DNA of 64,000 bases from the NCBI GenBank assembly GCA_017418975.1, contig JAFOMG010000021.1, positions 1 through 64,000 of the forward strand, read 5' to 3'. The notes beneath the pieces were generated by a model that did no database searches, was not told the origin of the DNA, and was given only the letters and a program-made list of their open reading frames with translations. Positions within the stretch are counted from its first letter, which is position 1; the number at the start of each line of letters is the position of its first letter. The position numbers and the translations under genes were made by a program. The stretch is from Sphingomonas sp. (GTDB lineage: Bacteria; Pseudomonadota; Alphaproteobacteria; Sphingomonadales; Sphingomonadaceae). Below are positions 1 to 8,578 of this stretch, in pieces.

Positions 1-39
1 CCTGGTTGAGAACCCAAACAAGCCCTTGAAACCACACCC

Positions 40-175
40 GTCATCCCCGCGAAGGCGGGGATCCAGGGTAGCAGGGGACGATCGAAGCAATCACGCGGGT
101 GCGTGCCGGAAACGGCAAGGCGAGCCGCGCCGTCCTTGCCCTTGGCCCTGGATCCCCGCCTGCGCGGGGATGACG
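40..175. repeat. Palindrome-ended intergenic element
   Basis: A 136-base element between outward hairpins. The left end (40-68) and right end (146-175) are near-perfect inverted copies of each other, about 29 bases each, and each end is itself a hairpin of the form ATCCCCGC-N-GCGGGGAT. The 77-base core is not repeated elsewhere in this window, but the same end sequence recurs at 32926-33062 and 60215-60335, so this is one member of a dispersed family. The rest of 1-234 holds no credible gene. Confidence 0.75.
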
Positions 176-234
176 GTTGAAGGGGGCGGTTGAAGGGATA
201 GCGGGGATGACGCTGGAGAATATGAGTCCTCAAC

Positions 235-801
235 CTAGGCCAGCAGCTCCACGTCCCAGTAGAGCCAGTCGCGCCAGGTGTCGTGCAGGTAGTTGGGCGG
301 GAAGCGCCGGCCATGCTCCTGGAGCTGCCAGCTGGTCGGCCGGATCGGCTGGAGATAGAGGGGCATCGCGGCCTGCTGGGGAGTGCGCCCGCCCTTTTTG
401 AGGTTGCACGGCGCGCAGGCGGTGGCGACATTTTCCCAGGTGGTGCGCCCGCCCTGGGCGCGGGGAATGACATGGTCGAAGGTGAGGTCGCGATGGCTGC
501 CGCAATATTGGCAGGAGAATTTGTCGCGAAGGAAGAGATTGAAGCGCGTGAAGGCGGGGAATTGCGAAGGCTTCACATATTGTTTGAGCGCGATGACCGA
601 AGGGAGCTTCAGCCTCGCGCTGGGACTTCGCACTTCCCGTTCGTAATAGGAGACGACGTCCACCCGTTCGAGGAACAGCGCCTTGACCGCCGTCTGCCAG
701 GGCCACACGCTCAGCGGATAATAGCTCAGGGGCGTATAGTCCGCATTGAGCACAAGGGCGGGGCAGCTGTCCGGATGGCGGATCAGATCGGGATGATACA
801 T
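235..801 (-). CDS. HNH endonuclease family protein
   Basis: A 188-residue protein with a classical HNH nuclease core. A CxxC pair (CQYCGSHRDLTFDHVIPRAQ) is followed by the first catalytic histidine in DHVIPR, and a second CxxC lies in ACAPCNLKKGGRTP. This zinc-finger-like arrangement is typical of free-standing bacterial HNH proteins that cleave DNA and are often chromosomal rather than part of a restriction system. An in-frame start 87 bases upstream exists, but the ATG at 801 is preceded by GAGGGAG and gives the family's usual N-terminus. The gene is divergent from gluQ. The natural substrate is unknown. Confidence 0.85.
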   Translation of the reverse strand: MYHPDLIRHPDSCPALVLNADYTPLSYYPLSVWPWQTAVKALFLERVDVVSYYEREVRSPSARLKLPSVIALKQYVKPSQFPAFTRFNLFLRDKFSCQYCGSHRDLTFDHVIPRAQGGRTTWENVATACAPCNLKKGGRTPQQAAMPLYLQPIRPTSWQLQEHGRRFPPNYLHDTWRDWLYWDVELLA

Positions 802-899
802 GCGCTCCCTCGCCCAAACTATGGTGCCCCGCCTCTCGCCGAGAAGCGTGACGTGCTGATGACAGCATATGCCGCGACTCGCGGTCAAGGGCCGGTTTG

Positions 900-1751
900 A
901 TGGTTATCCACACGCGTTTCGCGCCGAGCCCGACGGGGCGGCTGCATCTCGGCCATGCCTGGTCGGCGATCCAGGCGCACGACTATGCGCGGCAACATGG
1001 CGGGCGCTTCACGCTGCGCATCGAGGATATCGACGGCACCCGCTCGCGGCCCGAGCATGTCGACGCGATATTGCGGGACCTGGAATGGCTCGGCCTGGGC
1101 TGGGACGGCGAGCTGACCTGGCAGTCCCGGCGGCTGCATCTCTATGCGGAAGCGCTCGACCGGTTGCGCGCGGCGGGCCTGCTCTATCCCTGTTTCTGCA
1201 CCCGCGCCGACATCGCCGCCAGCGCATCGGCGCCGCACGGGCCGGAAGGCGCGCTCTATCCCGGCACCTGCCGCGGGCTGGAAGCGCCGGACCTCTCCCG
1301 GCCGCATTGCTGGCGGCTCGACATGGCGAGGGCCATCGGGATCCTCCCCGACGGAGAGGATCCCTGGTGGCACGATGCCCATGCCGGCCGCGTCCGCGCC
1401 GATCCCGCCGCCGCGGGCGACGTCGTCCTCGCCCGCAAGGACGCGCCCGCCAGCTATCATCTCGCCGTCACCGTCGACGACGCCGCCCAGGGCATCACCC
1501 ATGTCGTGCGCGGCGTGGACCTGTTCGCCGCCACCCATGTCCACCGCCTGCTCCAGGCGCTGCTCGGCCTGCCGACGCCCGAATATCGCCATCACCCGCT
1601 CCTGGCCGGCCCCGACGGCACTCGCCTGGCCAAGCGGCACGGCGCGCCGAGCCTGGAGGCGATGCGGCTGGCCGGCGAGGACGGCCGCGCGCTCGCCGAG
1701 CGATTGCGCGCGGGGCAACTGCCGGTTGGCATCGCCGCCGCGGGGGCGTAA
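900..1751 (+). CDS. gluQ: Glutamyl-Q tRNA(Asp) synthetase (GluQRS)
   Basis: This 283-residue protein is a truncated glutamyl-tRNA synthetase paralogue that attaches glutamate to queuosine at position 34 of tRNA(Asp). The N-terminal class I signature is visible in RFAPSPTGRLHLGHAWSA (HLGH is the HIGH motif). The KMSKS equivalent is LAKRHGA near residue 245. Zinc-site cysteines occur in YPCFCTR and YPGTCR. The protein ends soon after the catalytic domain, with no anticodon-binding domain, which separates it from GltX. A TTG lies just before the ATG at 900; the ATG is preferred. The queuosine-precursor transporter at 5769-6446 is a functional partner. Confidence 0.93.
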   Translation: MVIHTRFAPSPTGRLHLGHAWSAIQAHDYARQHGGRFTLRIEDIDGTRSRPEHVDAILRDLEWLGLGWDGELTWQSRRLHLYAEALDRLRAAGLLYPCFCTRADIAASASAPHGPEGALYPGTCRGLEAPDLSRPHCWRLDMARAIGILPDGEDPWWHDAHAGRVRADPAAAGDVVLARKDAPASYHLAVTVDDAAQGITHVVRGVDLFAATHVHRLLQALLGLPTPEYRHHPLLAGPDGTRLAKRHGAPSLEAMRLAGEDGRALAERLRAGQLPVGIAAAGA

Positions 1752-1760
1752 GCTGGCGGG

Positions 1761-1994
1761 ATGTTCTTCCTCGCCATCCTGCTCGTCGCCGCGATGTTCG
1801 CGACTCTGTTCGTCCTCATCAAGGGGCTGGTGAACATGGCGGGCACCACCAGCCAGGACCTGGAGGGGCATGGCGATGGCCCGAGCCCGCGCGCGCTCAA
1901 GTCGCAGAAGCTGATGCAGCAACGCATCCTGCTCCAGGCGGTGGCGATCGCGGTGGCCGCGATCATCCTGTTCGTCATGTCGGCCAAGGGCTGA
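1761..1994 (+). CDS. HIG1 domain twin-transmembrane protein
   Basis: A 77-residue protein with two hydrophobic segments (about 1-25 and 56-75) joined by a short polar loop. The second half, SQKLMQQRILLQAVAI, matches the HIG1 (hypoxia-induced gene 1) family, which in alphaproteobacteria and mitochondria is associated with cytochrome oxidase assembly. It starts 9 bases after gluQ and may be co-transcribed with it. The role is inferred from the family only. Confidence 0.82.
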   Translation: MFFLAILLVAAMFATLFVLIKGLVNMAGTTSQDLEGHGDGPSPRALKSQKLMQQRILLQAVAIAVAAIILFVMSAKG

Positions 1995-2049
1995 CGCGCC
2001 GGGGCCGGCGGGCCCCTTTCCAAGACCCCCGATCGCGAAGGCTTCCGCG

Positions 2050-2685
2050 ATGACTCTCCAGACCTGGTGGCTGTTCGTCATGGCCGTGTTCCTGCTCTCG
2101 GGAACGCCCGGCCCCAACATGCTCCATATCCTCCAGCGCAGCGTCGATTTCGGCGTGCGGCGGACCGTGGCGGCGATGGCCGGCTGCCTGGCCGGGCTGA
2201 TGACGATCCTCACCGCTTCCGCCGCCGGCCTCACCGCGCTGCTGCTCGCCATCCCCGGCGCGTTCGAGGTGCTGCGCTGGCTCGGCACCGCCTATCTCGT
2301 CTGGCTCGGCATCAAGGCCTGGCGGGCCGATCCGACCCCGCTCGATATCGGCGACGACGCCGCGCTCGCCGACAGGCGCCTCGGCCCGGCCCAGCTCTTC
2401 CGCGGCGGCTTCGCGATCAGCATCTCCAATCCCAAGGCGCTGCTGTTCGCGGCCGCCTTCTTCCCCCAGTTCGTCAGCGCCGCCGCGCCCAAGCCGCCCC
2501 AGTTCGCGATCCTGGTGCTCACCTTCGCGGTGGTCGAGTGCTTCTGGTACGCCGTCTATGCGCTGGGCGGGCGGGGTCTCGCCCGCCATCTTGCCCGGCC
2601 CGCGCTCAAGAAATGGTTCAACCGGCTGACCGGCACGATCTTCATCGGCTTCGGCGTGCTGCTGCTGAAGTCGAAGGCAGCGTAG
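2050..2685 (+). CDS. LysE/RhtB family amino-acid exporter
   Basis: A 211-residue integral membrane protein with five or six hydrophobic helices and the family signature GTPGPNMLHILQ near the N-terminus (PGP motif). LysE/RhtB proteins export amino acids or their analogues across the inner membrane. The middle segment FRGGFAISISNPKALLF is the second conserved block (SNPKA). It lies 55 bases after the HIG1 gene and 33 before the cobalamin adenosyltransferase, on the same strand. The substrate cannot be read from the sequence. Confidence 0.9.
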   Translation: MTLQTWWLFVMAVFLLSGTPGPNMLHILQRSVDFGVRRTVAAMAGCLAGLMTILTASAAGLTALLLAIPGAFEVLRWLGTAYLVWLGIKAWRADPTPLDIGDDAALADRRLGPAQLFRGGFAISISNPKALLFAAAFFPQFVSAAAPKPPQFAILVLTFAVVECFWYAVYALGGRGLARHLARPALKKWFNRLTGTIFIGFGVLLLKSKAA

Positions 2686-2718
2686 AATTCGGCCGGCGCG
2701 CGGCGTAAACCCCGCCCC

Positions 2719-3264
2719 ATGGTCAAGCTCAACAAGATCTACACCCGCACCGGCGACGACGGCACCACCGGCCTGGTCGACGGCTCGCGCATTTCCAAGG
2801 CCGATGCGCGCATGGCGGCGATCGGCGATGTCGACGAGGCGAATTGCGCGATCGGCGTCGCCCGCGCCACGCTCGGCCATCATGCGTTCGGCGGCATGCT
2901 CGCCCACATCCAGAACGACCTGTTCGACCTCGGCGCCGATCTCGCCACCCCGGACGGGATCGAGGGCGCGCTGCGCATCACCCCGGCCCAGGTGACCTGG
3001 CTCGAGGAGCGGATCGACCACATCAACTCGGCGCTCGCGCCGCTGACCAGCTTCGTGCTGCCCGCCGGCGCCCCGGGCGCGCCCGAGCTCCACCTCGCCC
3101 GCGCCGTCACTCGCCGGGCCGAGCGCGCCGCGGTCGCCGCCGGCGCGGGCGGGCTGCCGCTTTCCTATCTCAACCGCCTGTCCGACCTGCTCTTCGTCGC
3201 CGCCCGCGCAGTGAACCAAAGCGAGGCCGGCGACGTTCTATGGGTACCGGGGGCGTCCCGCTGA
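2719..3264 (+). CDS. PduO-type ATP:cob(I)alamin adenosyltransferase
   Basis: A 181-residue enzyme that transfers the adenosyl group of ATP to cob(I)alamin, giving adenosylcobalamin. The N-terminal ATP-binding stretch YTRTGDDGTTGLVDG and the C-terminal RRAERAA...LNRLSDLLFVAAR are the hallmark motifs of the PduO/MMAB type, distinct from CobO/BtuR. Length is typical. No cobalamin-dependent enzyme or cobalamin pathway gene is adjacent, so this probably serves corrinoid salvage or a distant mutase or reductase. Confidence 0.92.
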   Translation: MVKLNKIYTRTGDDGTTGLVDGSRISKADARMAAIGDVDEANCAIGVARATLGHHAFGGMLAHIQNDLFDLGADLATPDGIEGALRITPAQVTWLEERIDHINSALAPLTSFVLPAGAPGAPELHLARAVTRRAERAAVAAGAGGLPLSYLNRLSDLLFVAARAVNQSEAGDVLWVPGASR

Positions 3265-3316
3265 CCTATATCTTCTCCGGTTGACGGGCGGAGGCCTGTT
3301 GGACTAGGAGAACATA

Positions 3317-4603
3317 ATGCGAACGGAAACGGGATCCGCGCCGGCTTCCAGCGCCCTGGGCGCGAAGTTCCTCCGCACCCGCGCGCTGAGCGAGGCGCTG
3401 GTCCGGCCGCTCTCCGATGCCGATGCGACGATCCAGTCGATGGACGATGCCTCGCCCGCCAAATGGCACCTCGCGCATACCAGTTGGTTCTTCGAGACCT
3501 TCGTGCTGCGCGACCATGTGCCCGGCTATGCGCTGTTCGACGCGCGCTGGCCCTTCCTGTTCAACAGCTATTACGAGGCGGAGGGCCGGCGCCATGCGCG
3601 CCCGCGCCGCGGCATGCTGTCGCGCCCCACGCTGGACGAGATCCGCGCCTGGCGCGCCCATGTCGATGCCGCGCTCGCCGATGCGCTGCCCGATCTTCCG
3701 CCGGCGGCCCGGGCCCTGGTGCTGCTCGGCTGCCATCACGAGGAGCAGCATCAGGAGCTGCTGCTCACCGACATCCTCCACCATTTCTCGGTCAACCCGC
3801 TCGAGCCCGCCATCTGGCAGGGCGCGCCCAAGGCGCCGGTGGCGATGCCCGGCCCGATCGGCTGGATCGCGGGGCTGGAGGGGATAGTCGCGGTGGGAGT
3901 CGATCCGGCCGGGCCGATGGCCGCTGCCGCGGACGGCGGCTTCGCCTTCGATTGCGAGGGGCCCCGCCACCAGGTGCTGCTCGCCCCCCATGCCATTGCC
4001 GATCGCACCGTCACCAACGGCGAATGGGCGGCCTTCATCGCTGATGGCGGCTATCGCGATCCGCGCCACTGGCTGTCCGATGGCTGGGCCTGGGTGCAGC
4101 AGGAAGGCGTGGAGGCGCCGCTCTACTGGCGGCGGGAGGGGGATGTGTGGACCCGGTTCGGGCTCGACGGCCGCCGCCCGGTCGATCCCGCCGCGCCGGT
4201 CACCCATGTCAGCTTCTTCGAGGCGGATGCCTATGCCAGCTGGGCGGGCGCGCGCCTGCCCACCGAGTTCGAATGGGAAGCGGCCGCCGCGGCGCATGAT
4301 CCGGCCGGCGGCAACCAGCTCGACGCCGCCAGCCCGGTCGAGCCGCGTCCTTCGGCGGGCGGCCCCGCCTTTTTCGGCGATGTCTGGGAATGGACCGGCA
4401 GCGCCTATCGCCCCTATCCCGGCTTCCGGCCGGCGGCGGGCGCGGTGGGCGAGTATAACGGCAAGTTCATGAGCGGCCAGTTCGTGCTGCGCGGATCCTC
4501 CTGCGCCACGCCGCGCGGCCATTCCCGCGCGAGCTACCGCAATTTCTTCTACCCCCATCAGCGCTGGCAGTTCACCGGCGTGCGCCTGGCGAAGGACCTG
4601 TGA
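3317..4603 (+). CDS. egtB: Ergothioneine biosynthesis protein EgtB (sulfoxide synthase)
   Basis: A 428-residue non-haem iron enzyme joining trimethylhistidine (hercynine) to a thiol donor through a C-S bond and sulfoxide. The N-terminal DinB-like domain (about 20-165) has the iron-ligand histidines in KWHLAHTSWFFE (H51 or H54) and HHEEQH (H139, H143). The C-terminal formylglycine-generating-enzyme-like domain has THVSFFEADAYASW, LPTEFEWEAAA, GDVWEWTGSAY and a closing VRLAKDL. An RBS-like AGGAGAA precedes the ATG. It is followed 49 bases later by egtD, and the two make a minimal two-gene ergothioneine unit. Confidence 0.95.
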   Translation: MRTETGSAPASSALGAKFLRTRALSEALVRPLSDADATIQSMDDASPAKWHLAHTSWFFETFVLRDHVPGYALFDARWPFLFNSYYEAEGRRHARPRRGMLSRPTLDEIRAWRAHVDAALADALPDLPPAARALVLLGCHHEEQHQELLLTDILHHFSVNPLEPAIWQGAPKAPVAMPGPIGWIAGLEGIVAVGVDPAGPMAAAADGGFAFDCEGPRHQVLLAPHAIADRTVTNGEWAAFIADGGYRDPRHWLSDGWAWVQQEGVEAPLYWRREGDVWTRFGLDGRRPVDPAAPVTHVSFFEADAYASWAGARLPTEFEWEAAAAAHDPAGGNQLDAASPVEPRPSAGGPAFFGDVWEWTGSAYRPYPGFRPAAGAVGEYNGKFMSGQFVLRGSSCATPRGHSRASYRNFFYPHQRWQFTGVRLAKDL

Positions 4604-4652
4604 TTCCCCTTCGCCACCTCTATTCCGAACCGCTTCGAAAGGCCGGCCAATC

Positions 4653-5630
4653 ATGCTGAAGCAGGAACTTGAAGACGGCCAGACCAGCCTGGCCGATCCG
4701 CATTTCCGCGCCGATGTGCTGAGCGGCCTCGCGGCGCGGCCGCGCGCCATTCCCGCGCGCTGGTTCTATGATCGCCGCGGTTCCGAGCTGTTCGAGGAAA
4801 TCACCCGGCTCCCCGAATATTATCCCACGCGCACCGAGACGGCGCTGCTGCGCGAGACCGGGCCCGAGCTCGGCGCGCTCGCCGCGCGGGGGGCGGCGGT
4901 GGTCGAGTTCGGCTCGGGCTCGTCGGTGAAGACGCCGCTGCTGCTGCGCGCCATCGATCCGGCCGCCTATGTGCCGATCGACATTTCGGGCGATTTCCTC
5001 CGCCAGTCCGCCGCCGAGCTGGGCCAGGCCTTTCCGGGCCTGCCGGTCTATCCGGTCGAGGCCAATTTCCTGCGCCCCGTGCCGCTGCCCGGGCAAGTGG
5101 CCGGCATGCCCAAGCTCGGCTTCTTCCCGGGCTCGACGATCGGCAACATGCAGGCCTTTCACGCGGTCGACCTGCTGCGCGCGATGCGCGACTGGCTGGG
5201 CGAGGGCGCCCGGCTGCTGATCGGGATGGACCGGGTGAAGCCGGCGGAGGTGCTGGTCCCGGCTTATGACGATGCCCAGGGCGTCACCGCGGCGTTCAAC
5301 CGCAACCTGCTCGCGCGGATCAATCGCGAGCTGGGCGGCACGATCCCGGTCGAGGCGTTTCGCCATGTCGCCTTGTGGAACGACGATGCCGCCCGGATCG
5401 AGATGCACCTGGAGGCGGTGCGCGACGTGGAGTTCACTGTCGAGGGGCGCGCCTTCGCGATGGCCGCGGGCGAGACGATCCATACCGAGAACAGCCACAA
5501 ATATGGCCGCAACGGCGCCCGCATGCTGCTGCGCGCCGGCGGCTGGACGCCGATCCGCGAATGGACCGATCCGAACGACTGGTTCGCGCTGATCCTCTGC
5601 GAGGCCCAGCCGCTGCGGATGGCGCCTTAG
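4653..5630 (+). CDS. egtD: L-histidine N-alpha-methyltransferase EgtD
   Basis: A 325-residue SAM-dependent enzyme that trimethylates histidine to hercynine, the substrate of the upstream EgtB. Visible features are the N-terminal ARWFYDRRGSELFEEITRLP block, the SAM site VVEFGSGSSVKTPLLL, FFPGSTIGNM, and the histidine-binding C-terminal segment IHTENSHKYG. Length and motif order match the EgtD (DUF2260) family. No gamma-glutamylcysteine-processing genes (egtA, egtC) or egtE are nearby. Confidence 0.95.
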   Translation: MLKQELEDGQTSLADPHFRADVLSGLAARPRAIPARWFYDRRGSELFEEITRLPEYYPTRTETALLRETGPELGALAARGAAVVEFGSGSSVKTPLLLRAIDPAAYVPIDISGDFLRQSAAELGQAFPGLPVYPVEANFLRPVPLPGQVAGMPKLGFFPGSTIGNMQAFHAVDLLRAMRDWLGEGARLLIGMDRVKPAEVLVPAYDDAQGVTAAFNRNLLARINRELGGTIPVEAFRHVALWNDDAARIEMHLEAVRDVEFTVEGRAFAMAAGETIHTENSHKYGRNGARMLLRAGGWTPIREWTDPNDWFALILCEAQPLRMAP

Positions 5631-5652
5631 GTCGGGGTCAGCGCAGGAAGAA

Positions 5653-5714
5653 GCGGGATCCCGGCGCAGGGCCGGGATGACGGTAGAGAATCAGATACTT
5701 GTCCGCGTTCTCGG
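5653..5714. repeat. Short dispersed palindromic repeat, copy A
   Basis: A GATCCCGGC hairpin is followed by a tail reading GCCGGGATGACGGTAGAGAA and then ATACTTGTCCG. The same hairpin plus tail recurs at 9199-9255, about 3.5 kb away, with few changes. The tail extends beyond the hairpin, so the two copies are related by descent and not just by a simple palindrome. It lies between the convergent egtD and yhhQ genes. Confidence 0.7.
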
Positions 5715-5768
5715 CTTGAGCTTCCAAATTCCTCCCCGAGCAAGCTGGGGGAGGAATTGCAAAGGCCC

Positions 5769-6446
5769 TCAGTTCAGCCCGCGCCGCCCGTCGAGCATCC
5801 GGCCCAGCGCCACGAACAGGTAGATGGCCGGCGGCACCAGCACGACGCTCAGCACCACCTTGGTGAGCATCTGGCCGACCAGCAGCTCGCCGATCGGGAA
5901 CACGCCGTAAAAGGCGACGGAGATGAAGATCAGCGTGTCGGCGATCTGGCTCAGCACCGAAGCGATCGCGGCGCGGAGCCAGAGCAGCCGGCCGCCGCCG
6001 CTCTTGAGCGCCGAGAAGATGGTGACGTTGAGGATCTGCGAGATGCCATAGGCGATGATCCCGCCCAGCCAGATGCGCGGCGTGCCCGCCATCATCAGCT
6101 CGAAGGCGTGGAGCCGGTCGGGCTCCATGCTCGGCGAGGCGGGCAGGCCGAGGACGAGGATCGACAGCAGGACCGACGTGACCAGCGGCACGAAGCCGAG
6201 CAGCACCAGCCGCCGCGCGGTGTCCGGCCCGTGCAGCTCGGCGACCGCGCTGGAGACCGAGACGAGCAGCAGGAAGGCGAAGATGCCCGCCTCTACCGCG
6301 AGCGGGCCCACGCCCACCCAGTTGCCGATCTGCGAGATCGGCCCGAGCGAGACCTGCTTGTTGCCGAGCACGCCGGCGATGCAGACCATGCCGCCATAGA
6401 AGATCGATAGGAAGAAGAGCGAACGCGGGATGCGGATAGTGTCCAT
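5769..6446 (-). CDS. yhhQ: Queuosine precursor transporter (YhhQ/QueT, VUT family)
   Basis: A 225-residue inner-membrane protein with about six hydrophobic helices. The family signature is seen in FYGGMVCIAGVLGNKQV near the N-terminus, the acidic AELHGPDTARRLV loop, GGIIAYGISQILNVTIF, and the closing QIADTLIFISVAFYG. Members import queuosine precursors such as preQ0 or preQ1. With gluQ at 900-1751, the window holds two parts of queuosine metabolism. The gene is convergent with egtD; its start faces the LexA-type promoter at 6512-6540. Confidence 0.88.
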   Translation of the reverse strand: MDTIRIPRSLFFLSIFYGGMVCIAGVLGNKQVSLGPISQIGNWVGVGPLAVEAGIFAFLLLVSVSSAVAELHGPDTARRLVLLGFVPLVTSVLLSILVLGLPASPSMEPDRLHAFELMMAGTPRIWLGGIIAYGISQILNVTIFSALKSGGGRLLWLRAAIASVLSQIADTLIFISVAFYGVFPIGELLVGQMLTKVVLSVVLVPPAIYLFVALGRMLDGRRGLN

Positions 6447-6511
6447 GGCCGGACGCTAGCGGGAAATGTCCGCGCCGCAAGTCCCCGGCACCGGCGCGCG
6501 ATGAATTCGGC

Positions 6512-6540
6512 TTGACATTGTTCTATATTTGTTCTAATCC
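6512..6540 (+). promoter_or_regulatory. Promoter with embedded LexA-type SOS box
   Basis: A perfect -35 hexamer TTGACA (6512-6517) and a weak -10 TAATCC (6535-6540) are 17 bases apart. The spacer holds GTTC (6520-6523) and GTTC (6531-6534) separated by seven bases, which is the alphaproteobacterial LexA operator GTTC-N7-GTTC. A bound repressor would overlap the polymerase site. The rightward target would be the CNT transporter; yhhQ lies on the other side. From 6541 to 6775 no convincing gene is seen. Confidence 0.55.
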
Positions 6541-6775
6541 GGACCCGGACGTCCGCTCATCTCGATTCCGCAATCTCCTGCCGGCTGCTCGCGCCGCGCG
6601 GGGACGCGAAGCATATGCGAGCGCGGGCGCGGGAGTGCGCCCACGCGAGAGGTTCCGAACTTTGTGACCTTCCGTGGCAAGGCGCTTGCGGGGAATGGAA
6701 TCGGCTGCCTCTGGCCATGCCGTATCGAGCGTGTATGCTGGGAGACTTGGGCGTACGCCTTGGGGGAATAAGCAG

Positions 6776-8071
6776 TTGAATCAGTTTCCGATCGGCATCT
6801 TCGGCGTGGTCGCGATCCTCGGCATCGCCTTCCTGCTCTCGTCGGACAAGCGCGCGATCAACCTGCGCATCGTCGGTGCCGCCTTCCTGCTGCAGGCGGG
6901 AATCGCCGCGCTGGTGCTGCGCACGAGCTGGGGCCAGGCGGCGCTGCACGGCCTGTCCAACGGCGTCTCCGCGCTGCTCGGCTATGCGGGCGCCGGCACC
7001 AGTTTCCTGTTCGGGCCGCTCGCCAAGCCCGAGCTGGGCGGGCAGAGCTTCGCGATCGCCGCGCTGCCGGTGATCATCTTCTTCGCCGCGCTCGTGTCGA
7101 TCCTCTATCATCTCGGCGTGATGCAGTTCGTGATCCGCTGGATCGGCGGCGCGATCGAGAAAGTGGTGGGCACCACCAAGGTGGAATCGCTGTGCGCGGC
7201 GGCGAACATCTTCGTCGGCCAGAGCGAATCGCCGCTGGTCATCCGCCCCTATCTCGCCCGGCTCACGCCCTCGCAGCTCTTCGCGGTGATGAGCGTCGGC
7301 ATGGCGGGCGTCGCCGGCACGATCCTCGCCGCCTATGCCAGCCTGTTGGGGCCGACGGCGCTCCCCTATCTGCTGGCCGCGTCGTTCATGGCGGCCCCGG
7401 GCGGCCTGCTGATGGCCAAGATCATCATGCCCGATGCGCCGGCCAAGGATGGCGAGCTGCCGCTCGGCGACCAGGCCGAGGACGAGGCGATCCGGATCGC
7501 CGAGCACGATATCGAGGAAGAGCGCGCGGCCAACATCATCATGGCCGCGGCGACCGGCGCCTCGACCGGCGTGAAGATCGCCGTGGCGGTGGGGGCGATG
7601 GTGCTCGCCTTCGTCGCGCTGGTGGCGCTGGCCAACGGCCTGCTCGCCGGCGCGGGCAACTGGATCTACGAGCTGAGCGGCCATGCCGCCTGGGCGGAGG
7701 TTTTCCAGAATCTCAGCTTCCAGAAGATCATCGGCACGGTGTTCGCGCCGGTGATGTACCTGCTCGGCATCTCGTGGCACGAGGCGACGGCGGCGGGCGG
7801 GCTGTTCGGCACCAAGGTCGTGCTCAACGAGTTCGTCGCCTTCATCGATCTGGGCGCGATGACCGATCTCGCCCCGCGCACCCGGGCGATCATCACCTTC
7901 GCGCTGTGCGGCTTCGCCAATTTCAGCTCGATCGCGATCCAGATGGCGGCGACGGGCAGCCTGGCGCCGAACCAGCGGCCGATGATCGCCAAGCTCGGCA
8001 TCCGCGCGCTGATCGCGGGCAGCCTGGCGAACCTGATGAGCGCGGCGCTGGCGGGGCTGCTGCTTCCGTGA
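6776..8071 (+). CDS. Concentrative nucleoside transporter (CNT/NupC family)
   Basis: A 431-residue polytopic membrane protein importing nucleosides with a cation gradient. CNT signatures are present: ANIFVGQSESPLVIRPYL (the GQSESP substrate loop), SVGMAGVAGTILAAY, WHEATAAGGLFGTKVVLNEF and the final FALCGFANFSSIAIQ. The TTG at 6776 is chosen because GGGGGAATAAGCAG sits just before it and the protein then begins MNQFPIGIFGVV, as in relatives; an ATG at 6695 would add 27 residues of non-conserved sequence. A LexA-type promoter lies about 235 bases upstream. Confidence 0.88.
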   Translation: MNQFPIGIFGVVAILGIAFLLSSDKRAINLRIVGAAFLLQAGIAALVLRTSWGQAALHGLSNGVSALLGYAGAGTSFLFGPLAKPELGGQSFAIAALPVIIFFAALVSILYHLGVMQFVIRWIGGAIEKVVGTTKVESLCAAANIFVGQSESPLVIRPYLARLTPSQLFAVMSVGMAGVAGTILAAYASLLGPTALPYLLAASFMAAPGGLLMAKIIMPDAPAKDGELPLGDQAEDEAIRIAEHDIEEERAANIIMAAATGASTGVKIAVAVGAMVLAFVALVALANGLLAGAGNWIYELSGHAAWAEVFQNLSFQKIIGTVFAPVMYLLGISWHEATAAGGLFGTKVVLNEFVAFIDLGAMTDLAPRTRAIITFALCGFANFSSIAIQMAATGSLAPNQRPMIAKLGIRALIAGSLANLMSAALAGLLLP

Positions 8072-8578
8072 TCCGGGCCGGCCGCGTTAACCTTTTGGTT
8101 ACCGGCCGCTCGGTAGAGATCGGGTAAATCCGCGGGAACAACGCTGCGCCGGGGGCGCGCTGGGCCCGCGATAACAACCGACATCAGATGGAGAGCGGGT
8201 CGCGCGCCATCGAACGTTCGTGCCGCGTGCTTCGTCGCGGAACGATCGCCCGATATGCGTTCTCCAGGCATCCTGCTGGAGTGCTGCGTGACCAGTTTGC
8301 TTGCTTCGGGCCCGGACGTTCGTCCGCTGCGTATCCTGCGACGATCCCCGCCGACGCCCGGCGAGGAAGCGCTCGGCCGGGTGGGGAGCTGCCTGCAAAT
8401 CGCCTTCCCGCAGGCCGATGCCGCCGGAAGGCCGGCGCGCCCGCATTTACCACGGATCGTTGTGGCTTCGAAACGTTACAGACATCTGCCGGACGCATGT
8501 TCTCCGCGGGTCACCATCATCACGCCGTCGGAGGCAGACATCCGCACTGAAATTTCCTTCCAGCCCGAAGTGCCCGTC
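8072..8578. other. 507-base intergenic gap
   Basis: This stretch holds no gene I can support. Just after the transporter stop there is an imperfect inverted repeat, GTTAACC-TTTT-GGTTACC (8086-8103), which could be a terminator stem or a CtrA-like half-site cluster (GTTAACC resembles the CtrA core). Open frames across 8188-8550 exist on both strands but lack ribosome sites and family resemblance. The rest probably contains the promoter of the PilZ gene. Confidence 0.5.

Noticed and set aside
6615..6779. A 54-codon open frame between the LexA-type box and the transporter
   Set aside because: Arginine-rich random-looking sequence with no ribosome site or family pattern; its stop overlaps the TTG start but that is not enough support.
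8239..8261. EcfG-like GGAAC ... CGTT promoter
   Set aside because: Spacing is 14 bases instead of the 16-17 expected for EcfG promoters.
8188..8550. Open frames in the gap before the PilZ gene
   Set aside because: No ribosome sites, no recognisable domains, and frames open on both strands as expected at this GC content.
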